Assembly: GCA_003167015.1 (NCBI GenBank)
Contig: PMUF01000086.1
Span: 1 to 8,766 of the forward strand
Direction: 5' to 3'
Length of the DNA: 8,766 nucleotides
Source: Chitinophagaceae bacterium
GTDB taxonomy: Bacteria; Bacteroidota; Bacteroidia; Chitinophagales; Chitinophagaceae
In this document: positions 1 to 6,093 of the stretch, piece by piece
Layout: every line of letters starts with the position of its first letter
Numbering within the stretch: position 1 is the stretch's first letter
Position numbers and translations under genes: made by a program
The notes under the pieces: generated by a model
What the model saw: only the letters and a program-made list of their open reading frames with translations
What the model was told of the DNA's origin: nothing
Database searches by the model: none

Positions 1-175
1 AGCGTCTTCAACTCCGGCACATCAAACCCCCAATGACTGTTCAGAAAGCCCAGCGTACACCGCGGCGGCATCGGCGCGTGCCCCGTCAAATCGGCCAGCG
101 CGCTGATCGAGCTCAGCGGACTTCCGACCATCACAAAGAACTCCATCTCCTTGCGCGACCCATGCTGAAAACGCA
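1..175 (-). pseudogene. GH31 family glycoside hydrolase, internal fragment (both ends missing)
   Basis: Read on the minus strand from about 173 down to 1, the frame is open throughout and gives about 57 residues with the signature that precedes the GH31 catalytic barrel. A hydrophobic strand (EFFVMVGSPLSSISALADLT, about 149-90) leads into LTGHAPMPPRCTLGFLNSHW and then GFDVPELKTL. GH31 alpha-glucosidases and alpha-xylosidases typically read 'YxxLTGxPPxPPRWALGxxQSRWGY' at this point. The usual Trp after PPR is Cys here (TGT). The catalytic aspartates would lie further on, beyond position 1, so specificity cannot be judged. The fragment is cut by the window edge at its C-terminal side and by the junction with the SusC sequence at its N-terminal side. 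The minus frame stays open past the junction, so the exact boundary (about 165-185) cannot be fixed. I am sure of the family resemblance, but not whether this is a broken gene or a chimeric read-through. Confidence 0.72.
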
Positions 176-176
176 C

Positions 177-947
177 ATCCTTTCCATCAACCGCAACAAG
201 CTGCTGAGTCTCAGCGGCCTGGACAATGTGGTCACCAGCAATATAGGTTCGGCCCAGACCGGGGTATCCATTTTGAAGGTAGGCAAGCCGCTGGGAGAGT
301 TCTATGGCTACAAATACCTGGGCACCTGGAAGACGAACGAAGCTGCGGAGGCGGCTTTATACGGCAATGTACCGGGCGATGGCAGATATCTCGATGTACT
401 CGGGACTCATACGATCAATGCCACCGACGATGAGATCCCGATCGGTAACGGCGCCCCGAAATATTCTTTCTCCTGGAACAACAACGTCACTTTCGGCAAT
501 TTTTCGCTGGCAATGCTGTTCTATGGCACGCATGGCAACCAGATCTATACCGGTACGCTGTCCTATACGTATGGTGGACTCGGCGATGCCCGCAATGCGA
601 CCAACCGCGGTATCCTGGATATATGGACGCCGAACAACCAGTCGAATATTCCGCACTGGAGCGCGACGAGCCCGATCATCATCAACAGCAGCCGGTGGGT
701 TTACGATGGCAGCTATATCAAGCTGAAGAATATCGCGCTGACCTATCATTTCCCGCAGAGCTGGTTCGGCACTGCGATCAAGAACCTGGAGGCCTATGTC
801 AGCGGTCAGAACGTATTCACCATTACCAAATATCCCGGCTATGATCCTGAGATCAGCAACATGACCAACGGTATCACCCAGGGTCTGGAGACAGCGACCA
901 TTCCGAATCCGAGATCGGTCACTTTCGGCATCAGGGCTGGTTTCTGA
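177..947 (+). CDS. SusC/RagA-type TonB-dependent outer-membrane transporter, C-terminal part only
   Basis: This is the 3' quarter of a SusC-like glycan importer, a beta-barrel that works with the lipoprotein SusD and is energised by TonB. About 256 residues are left of roughly 1000 in the family. Recognisable parts are the strand SINRNKLLSLSG (183 on), the stretch LKVGKPLGEFYGYKYLGTW (273 on), the conserved GAPKYSFSWNNNVTFGNFSL barrel strands (about 451-510), YVSGQNVFTITKYPGYDPEI and the closing strand RSVTFGIRAGF, whose terminal Phe is typical of outer-membrane barrels. The signal peptide, carboxypeptidase-like domain, plug and TonB box are missing. An ATG at 33 opens the same frame, but residues encoded at 33-175 are basic and unlike SusC; that stretch is explained by antisense GH31 coding. 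The gene ends 30 bp before the susD-like gene, the usual SusC-SusD order. As it stands it could not make a functional transporter. Confidence 0.9.
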   Translation: MLSINRNKLLSLSGLDNVVTSNIGSAQTGVSILKVGKPLGEFYGYKYLGTWKTNEAAEAALYGNVPGDGRYLDVLGTHTINATDDEIPIGNGAPKYSFSWNNNVTFGNFSLAMLFYGTHGNQIYTGTLSYTYGGLGDARNATNRGILDIWTPNNQSNIPHWSATSPIIINSSRWVYDGSYIKLKNIALTYHFPQSWFGTAIKNLEAYVSGQNVFTITKYPGYDPEISNMTNGITQGLETATIPNPRSVTFGIRAGF

Positions 948-977
948 TTATTAACCCATTATTTAAACGATCAACAT

Positions 978-2525
978 ATGAACTTCAAATATTTCATTCC
1001 TACTGCATCGATTGTCCTTTTGTTGGGGACTGGTTGCCAGAAACTCAAAGAAGATCCCAAGGCGGATCTTACTCCCGGCACCTATTTCAAAACGCAATCC
1101 GATCTGGATGCTTCCGTCGCTGCCATATATACTGAGTTGACGCCGGACTATTCCTTCGGATTCACTACCCGTATGACCGCCTGTTTCGGTGCAGACGATC
1201 TGACGACCGATCCGGGTCTGAATAAACAGGATATGCGCGCATTCGACGAACTGAACGGCGCCAGCATCAATCCCAGTCTGCTGAACGAATGGCAGGGACC
1301 CTGGGCCGCAGTCTACCAGGCCAACAACGTGCTGGCCAACTATCAGAATGTTCCGGGTTCGACAACGCAGGCGCTGCAGCAATCCGCAGGGCAGGCCTAT
1401 TTTCTGAGAGCGTTCTCTTATTACTACCTGGTACGGATATTCGGCCCGATCCCTGATATCACGACACCGATCAGTGCATCTGACCGGCCTCCCCGCGACT
1501 CCGTCTCCACGATCTATGCTACCATCGTCAGCGATCTGACGATAGCCGCATCATGGCTGCCTCCCACCTGGAGCGGTGCACCCGGCCGGGCTACCTCCGG
1601 CGCCGCCCGATCACTGCTGGCCGACGTCTACCTGACGATGGCCGGCTGGCCTTTGAACGAGACCCAGTATTATGCGCAGGCCGCTGCCGAGGCCGATACC
1701 GTCATGAATTCCGCTGTCTATTCCCTTGAGCCTGATTTCAACACCGTCTTCACGACGAACAATGGTTCTGAATCCATCTTTGCCCTGCAGTTCGATGTAA
1801 CGGGTGGCAATCCTGAACGGAGCTATGGCAGCTCTTCGGTACCGTTGGACGAATCGGGCCTCGATGGCTCTGGCGGGTGGGACGATTATTATCCCGAAAT
1901 CAATTTTTATCTCAATTCGCCGAAATGCTACCGGTCGTATTGCACGTATTACGATACGCTCAAGCTGTTGAATACTGCTACCAAGACCTACACGCTTGTT
2001 CCCTGGAATTCTCCGTTGACGCATGCCGGCCATCCTTATTACAAGAAATTCCGGCACGGGCTGGTGACGGGAGGGGTTGCTGACGGTGTAAATGAGACGG
2101 ATTCCACCATTCTCTCTATCAATCCCAGCACCAATAAGGCCATGGACTTTATCCGGTACCCGCTGGTACTGCTGGACTATGCCGAAGCGGACGATATGGC
2201 CTCGGGAAGTCCGTCGGGTGCAGACTATAATGCCGTCAACCTGGTCCGGGCCCGCGCCGGTCTGCCCAACCTGACGCCAGGTCTTTCGCAGACGGCCTTC
2301 CGCGACTCGGTGGTACAGGAACGTGCATGGGAATTTGCCGGAGAGAGCGGCGTGCGCTGGTACGATATTGTGCGGCTGCAAATGCTGCCTCAGATCATTG
2401 CTGCCCGCAGTCCTTTGGAAAACGCCATCAATTCGTCTAATCCGCTCGCTACGCGTTATCTCGCGCCGATACCCATCGCCGATATGGACAATGATCCCAA
2501 CTGGACGCAGAACGCAGGGTATTAA
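978..2525 (+). CDS. SusD/RagB family glycan-binding outer-membrane lipoprotein
   Basis: This is the surface lipoprotein that caps SusC and binds the incoming oligosaccharide. The 515-residue length is usual. A lipoprotein signal peptide ends in the lipobox LGTGC with Cys20 as the lipidated residue. SusD hallmarks follow in order: YFKTQSDLDASVAAIY (37-51), PWAAVYQANNVLANY (108-122), the TPR-type helix RAFSYYYLVRIFGPIPDIT (144-162), GAARSLLADVYLTMAGW (208-224), FIRYPLVLLDYAEA (391-404), VNLVRARAGLPNL (420-432), QERAWEFAGESGVRWYDIVR (447-466) and the closing YLAPIPIADMDNDPNWTQNAGY region. The ATG at 978 gives an immediate lipoprotein signal; no Shine-Dalgarno sequence is seen, as is normal in Bacteroidota. 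It lies between the SusC remnant and the GH92 gene (14-bp gap), so the three are probably one transcript. The ligand cannot be read from the sequence; the GH92 neighbour suggests mannosides. Confidence 0.96.
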   Translation: MNFKYFIPTASIVLLLGTGCQKLKEDPKADLTPGTYFKTQSDLDASVAAIYTELTPDYSFGFTTRMTACFGADDLTTDPGLNKQDMRAFDELNGASINPSLLNEWQGPWAAVYQANNVLANYQNVPGSTTQALQQSAGQAYFLRAFSYYYLVRIFGPIPDITTPISASDRPPRDSVSTIYATIVSDLTIAASWLPPTWSGAPGRATSGAARSLLADVYLTMAGWPLNETQYYAQAAAEADTVMNSAVYSLEPDFNTVFTTNNGSESIFALQFDVTGGNPERSYGSSSVPLDESGLDGSGGWDDYYPEINFYLNSPKCYRSYCTYYDTLKLLNTATKTYTLVPWNSPLTHAGHPYYKKFRHGLVTGGVADGVNETDSTILSINPSTNKAMDFIRYPLVLLDYAEADDMASGSPSGADYNAVNLVRARAGLPNLTPGLSQTAFRDSVVQERAWEFAGESGVRWYDIVRLQMLPQIIAARSPLENAINSSNPLATRYLAPIPIADMDNDPNWTQNAGY

Positions 2526-2539
2526 TAAATAATTTCTTA

Positions 2540-4765
2540 ATGAAGCATTACATATTCTACAGGACGGCGGTTGTTGCCGTCGTCCTGTTTTCCGGCACCT
2601 GGCTGCAGGGCGCCGCTCAATCCGCTGCTCAATCTTCCGCTGCCTATATCGATCCTACTATCGGCAATGTGGGCCATTTGCTGGAGCCGACCCGTCCCAC
2701 GGCTCATTTGCCCAATCAACCTGTCCGCGTCTATCCTATCCGGAAAGATTACCTGGATGAAGAGATCACCTGTTGGCCGCTGACGGCAGTCTCGCACCGG
2801 CTTGGAGAGGCGTTTGCGCTGCGGCCCGCCACCGGACCGGTCCGGTCCGACAGCTGGGACAGGCGGATGGCCTATGATCATGATCTCGAGGTTACGCGTC
2901 CCTGGTACTATTCCACTTATCTGACAGATAACGGGGTCACCGTAGAGTTCACCCCCGGCCGGTTCACGGGCTATTACCGCTTTACCTTTCCGGCCAATGC
3001 CACCCCTTCCATCCTGCTGGACATGTTCAACGACGAAGAGTCTTCATGGCATTTCGATGCCGGTTCACAGGTGGCAGGGATGCAGACATGGCAGGGAGGC
3101 GTCAAGGTCTATATGTATGGGACATTCAGTGTCGCAGGGTTGACCGGTTTCCCGGATGGCAGCCATCGGAAATCTTACATTACTTTTCCCGCCGGCACCA
3201 CCAGTGTCGGCCTTAGATATTCCATCAGCTTTATCAGCGCTGATCAGGCTAAAAAGAATTTCGATGAGGAGATCAGGGGTAAGTCCTTCGATGAAGTGAA
3301 ACAGCATGCAGAGGCTGCCTGGTCCGGTGCCATGGGGCGTATCCGGGTGGAAGGCGGCACGGAGGCCCAGCGGAGGTCTTTTTATACAGCGCTTTACCGT
3401 TGTCACGAACGGATGGTAGACATCACCGAGGATGGCCGCTATTACAGCGGATATGATCATCGCGTCGAGACTGACCCCCGCCCTTTCTATGTCGACGACT
3501 GGTCGTGGGACACCTATCTTGCGCTGCACCCGCTGAGGGAAATCCTGCATCCCGCACAGGAAGAAGACATGCTGCAGTCATACGTGCGGATGTACCAACA
3601 GTCCGGCTGGATGCCGACTTTTCCTGTGCTGTTCGGTGATTACGCCTGCATGAATGGATTCCACTCTTCCGTTATCTTCCTCGACGCCTGGCGCAAAGGG
3701 CTTCGGCATTTCGATATTCAGGGCGCTTATGAAGGCATGCGAAAAAATGCTACCGACGCCACGCTGTTGCCCTGGCGCAACGGGCCTGCTACTTCTCTCG
3801 ATAGCTTTTATCGCAGCAAGGGCTATTTCCCTGCTCTGAAGCCCGGAGAAAAAGAGACCGTGCCGGAGGTGCATCCTTTTGAAAGGCGGCAGGCCGTAGC
3901 CGTTACACTGGGCGCCTCCTTCGATGACTGGGCCTTGGCGCAGCTGGCCAAAGATCTCGGCAAAACCGCAGATGCGCAGACTTTTGCACCCCGGGCACGA
4001 AATTATGCCAATCTCTGGGACAGCCAGAAGGGGTTCTTCTTTCCGAAAGACGACAAGGGTGACTGGATCGACATCGATCCCGCCTTCGATGGCGGCCCCG
4101 GCGGACGTGACTATTATGACGAAAACAACGGCTGGACCTATCTCTGGCAGGTGCAGGAGGACATTCCCGGGCTAATCGGCCTGATGGGGGGCCGCCAGGC
4201 TTTCGTCAGCCGTCTCGATCAGCTGTTTCGTGAAGACCTGGGCCGCAGCAAGCAGGAGTTCTGGAATAAATTTCCCGATGCCACCGGGCTGGTCGGGCAG
4301 TTCTCCATGGCCAATGAACCTTCCTTCCATATCCCTTACCTCTATAACTATGCGGGCGCGCCCTGGAAGACGCAGCAGATGGTCCGGCTACTGTTGTCCA
4401 CGTGGTTCCCCGACAATATCTTCGGTATCCCGGGCGATGAAGACGGTGGCGGCATGTCGGCCTTCGTAGTCTTTTCTTCCATGGGCTTTTACCCGGTGAC
4501 GCCGGGCCTTCCTGTCTATACCATCGGCAGCCCCGTATTCAGCCGGGTGACCATTGCACTGGACAACGGCAAACAATTTACATTGATCGCCCACGACTGT
4601 TCCGGGGTCAACAAATACATTCAAAGTGCGCGGATCAACGGCGTCGCGCTGACATCGCCCTGGTTCACGCACAAGCAATTGATGGATGGGGGTACAATCG
4701 AATTGCAAATGGGACCTAAACCGAATAAACAATGGGGAGCCGACGCTGCCATACCTACGGAATAA
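2540..4765 (+). CDS. GH92 family exo-acting alpha-mannosidase, secreted
   Basis: GH92 enzymes are calcium-dependent, inverting exo-alpha-mannosidases that act on N-glycans or yeast mannan. The 741 residues match the family length. A signal peptide (residues 1 to about 27, MKHYIFYRTA then a hydrophobic core ending QGAAQ) precedes the N-terminal beta-sandwich domain, which starts at AAYIDPTIGNVGH (34-46). The (alpha/alpha)6 catalytic domain carries the GH92 signatures: FYTALYRCHE (281-290), DDWSWDTYLALHPL (319-332), GWMPTFPVLFGDYACMNG (356-373), YYDENNGWTYLWQVQEDIPG (525-544), MANEPSFHIPYLYNYAGAPW (590-609) and GIPGDEDGGGMSAFVVFSSM (629-648). By family analogy Glu528 (DENNGW) is the likely general acid, and Asp633/Asp635 (GDEDGGG) supply the base and metal-side chemistry. 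All are present, so it should be active. The linkage (alpha-1,2, -1,3, -1,4 or -1,6) cannot be assigned. The signal peptide has no lipobox, so a periplasmic location is likely. Its 3' end overlaps the next gene. Confidence 0.95.
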   Translation: MKHYIFYRTAVVAVVLFSGTWLQGAAQSAAQSSAAYIDPTIGNVGHLLEPTRPTAHLPNQPVRVYPIRKDYLDEEITCWPLTAVSHRLGEAFALRPATGPVRSDSWDRRMAYDHDLEVTRPWYYSTYLTDNGVTVEFTPGRFTGYYRFTFPANATPSILLDMFNDEESSWHFDAGSQVAGMQTWQGGVKVYMYGTFSVAGLTGFPDGSHRKSYITFPAGTTSVGLRYSISFISADQAKKNFDEEIRGKSFDEVKQHAEAAWSGAMGRIRVEGGTEAQRRSFYTALYRCHERMVDITEDGRYYSGYDHRVETDPRPFYVDDWSWDTYLALHPLREILHPAQEEDMLQSYVRMYQQSGWMPTFPVLFGDYACMNGFHSSVIFLDAWRKGLRHFDIQGAYEGMRKNATDATLLPWRNGPATSLDSFYRSKGYFPALKPGEKETVPEVHPFERRQAVAVTLGASFDDWALAQLAKDLGKTADAQTFAPRARNYANLWDSQKGFFFPKDDKGDWIDIDPAFDGGPGGRDYYDENNGWTYLWQVQEDIPGLIGLMGGRQAFVSRLDQLFREDLGRSKQEFWNKFPDATGLVGQFSMANEPSFHIPYLYNYAGAPWKTQQMVRLLLSTWFPDNIFGIPGDEDGGGMSAFVVFSSMGFYPVTPGLPVYTIGSPVFSRVTIALDNGKQFTLIAHDCSGVNKYIQSARINGVALTSPWFTHKQLMDGGTIELQMGPKPNKQWGADAAIPTE

Positions 4766-6003
4766 TTTTTATTACGCTGCTATCGGTGTCCGTTGCGGGT
4801 GCTGCGCAGGACGGCCATACTGCCGCCGCGTCCGCTGCGTCCGATTATCGTTTCGATTCCACGATCTCGCGCGCGGTACTTGACAATTATCTTTCCCGGT
4901 CGATCTCCATGGAGGGCCTGCTCAATGGCCGTGGCGACTTCGACGACAATATCCGGATGCTCGATCATCTCGACGCTAAATTCATCGGGCGTAGTATCTG
5001 CCTGTGGGGCCGGGAAGGGCAGCTGCTGGATAATTTTGCCCGCGCGAAAGTGCAGGTGCCGAAAGTCCTGGCCCATGACCCCGATCGTATCCTGGAGGCC
5101 TGTATCTTCGAGATCGTCACTGCCCAGGTGGAGCAGGTGCCCGTGCCCGGCTGGGCCTTCAGCGCCCTGGGCATGCCCGTAGAGCAGCGTAATTTCCGTT
5201 ATGAGGATATGTTGTATGTCGATGGACGTTTTCATGACCAGTGGGGAAAGGGTGGCTCTGTACCCGACGTCAGCCGGCCGGAAACGCGGCTTTGGATGTT
5301 CTTTCTGGCAGCCTCCTATATCGACCTCGGCTTCGAGGCCATCCATTATGGCCAGGTCGAGCTGATGAACAAGAACGATACCGATCTCAGCTATTGGTCA
5401 CAGGTATTCACGCTGGCGCGTGCATATGCCCGGGTGCATGCCCGGCGGCACATGCTGCTTTGCGATGCCCATACCCCGGGCGGGGGATTCCTGAAAGACG
5501 GCAGGCTGCTGCTGGATTTCCATGCCTTTCCCTTGCGGATAAAAGAGATGCCCGACACTCCACAGGCCGCTATCCTGGAACTTGGGTTCTCCGACGGCCT
5601 TTACCGCAGGAGCAAAGGCGGTATAACCCCCAGCGGATGGACCTGTGAGAGCCTTCCTTACCTCGTGGAGTTCGATAATTACGGTGTCAGTAAAGGGCCA
5701 GGTCAGCCCGGTCAGGGCCATGGCGGGTTCGACTGGATCTGGGGCTATGATGAGATCACCTGGTTTGCGCATCAAACCCTTTCCTACCGCAGCAACTGGC
5801 TGCACTATGCCTTTAATTGGGTACACCAGGTCGATACTAATGCACATCTTGAAATGCCCGGCAGCCGGACTGAAACCTCTCCGCTGGATCACAGACGGTG
5901 GTACTACGCCAACGATCCCAGCCCGGCCGTGCCGGAGGGCCTGGGCGATGAAGAAGCCATCCTGGCGATATGGTCTGCGGCCTTCCCGGTCCGGCGCCCC
6001 TGA
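4732..6003 (+). CDS. Secreted TIM-barrel-like protein of unnamed family, putative glycoside hydrolase
   Basis: I do not recognise a named family. The 423-residue product has a signal peptide (MGSRRCHTYG, core IIFITLLSVSVAGAAQ, about residues 1-26), so it is exported. The mature part alternates strands and helices like a (beta/alpha)8 barrel and has dense, enzyme-like motifs: FIGRSICLWGREGQLLDN (84-101), ACIFEIVTAQVEQVPVPGWAF (123-143), EDMLY (158-162), SVPDVSRPETRLW (176-188), YIDLGFEAIHYGQVELMNKN (196-215), MLLCDAHTPGGGF (241-253), LLLDFHAFPLRI (259-270), YLVEFDNYG (310-318) and WIWGYDEITWFAHQ (335-348). Glu210 and Glu313 both sit at likely strand ends about 100 residues apart, the spacing seen for the two catalytic carboxylates of clan GH-A enzymes; this assignment is inference. 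The start lies inside the GH92 gene in another frame (34-bp overlap) and is the only Met that keeps the signal peptide, suggesting co-translation with GH92 and action on the same glycan. Confidence 0.85.
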   Translation: MGSRRCHTYGIIFITLLSVSVAGAAQDGHTAAASAASDYRFDSTISRAVLDNYLSRSISMEGLLNGRGDFDDNIRMLDHLDAKFIGRSICLWGREGQLLDNFARAKVQVPKVLAHDPDRILEACIFEIVTAQVEQVPVPGWAFSALGMPVEQRNFRYEDMLYVDGRFHDQWGKGGSVPDVSRPETRLWMFFLAASYIDLGFEAIHYGQVELMNKNDTDLSYWSQVFTLARAYARVHARRHMLLCDAHTPGGGFLKDGRLLLDFHAFPLRIKEMPDTPQAAILELGFSDGLYRRSKGGITPSGWTCESLPYLVEFDNYGVSKGPGQPGQGHGGFDWIWGYDEITWFAHQTLSYRSNWLHYAFNWVHQVDTNAHLEMPGSRTETSPLDHRRWYYANDPSPAVPEGLGDEEAILAIWSAAFPVRRP

Positions 6004-6025
6004 AAGTCCCCTTGCGTCACTTTCA
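6001..6025 (+). terminator. Possible weak hairpin at the end of the glycan operon
   Basis: A perfect 7-bp inverted repeat, TGAAAGT (6001-6007) and ACTTTCA (6019-6025), encloses an 11-nt spacer. It begins on the TGA stop codon of the preceding gene. The stem is AT-rich and is followed by AATAATTTG rather than a clean T run, so it is a poor intrinsic terminator at best. It could instead be a protein-binding dyad or a chance repeat. Confidence 0.3.
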
Positions 6026-6076
6026 ATAATTTGCCTGTCAATAAGTTAGGTATCAACGTTCTTACTGAAAAAATTC

Positions 6077-6084
6077 TATCTTTA
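6077..6084 (+). promoter_or_regulatory. Bacteroidota-type -7 box candidate upstream of the regulator
   Basis: TATCTTTA resembles the TAnnTTTG -7 element used by the primary sigma factor of Bacteroidota, with the last base off consensus. It lies 9 bp before the ATG at 6094, in the 90-bp AT-rich gap that separates the regulator from the glycan genes. No good TTG -33 element sits at the expected spacing, and the implied leader would be only a few bases. I treat it as a possible separate promoter for the regulator. Confidence 0.3.
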
Positions 6085-6093
6085 CCATAGCTT

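Noticed and set aside
33..176. ATG at 33 as the start of a complete 304-residue protein
   Set aside because: The first 48 or so residues are arginine-rich and unlike a signal peptide or SusC. The same bases give clear GH31 sequence on the other strand, so this part of the frame is a by-product of the junction.
1611..2381. 256-residue open frame on the minus strand within the SusD gene
   Set aside because: It is wholly antisense to a well-supported SusD gene, its product is rich in Arg, Gly and Ile with no recognisable motif, and it is expected from GC-rich codon use on the opposite strand.
3065..3550. 161-residue minus-strand frame inside GH92
   Set aside because: It is fully covered by conserved GH92 coding sequence on the plus strand, and the translated product is of low-complexity shadow type.
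4780..5346. 188-residue minus-strand frame inside the putative hydrolase gene
   Set aside because: It is antisense to a gene with a signal peptide and coherent motifs, shows no family signature of its own, and has no sign of a promoter.
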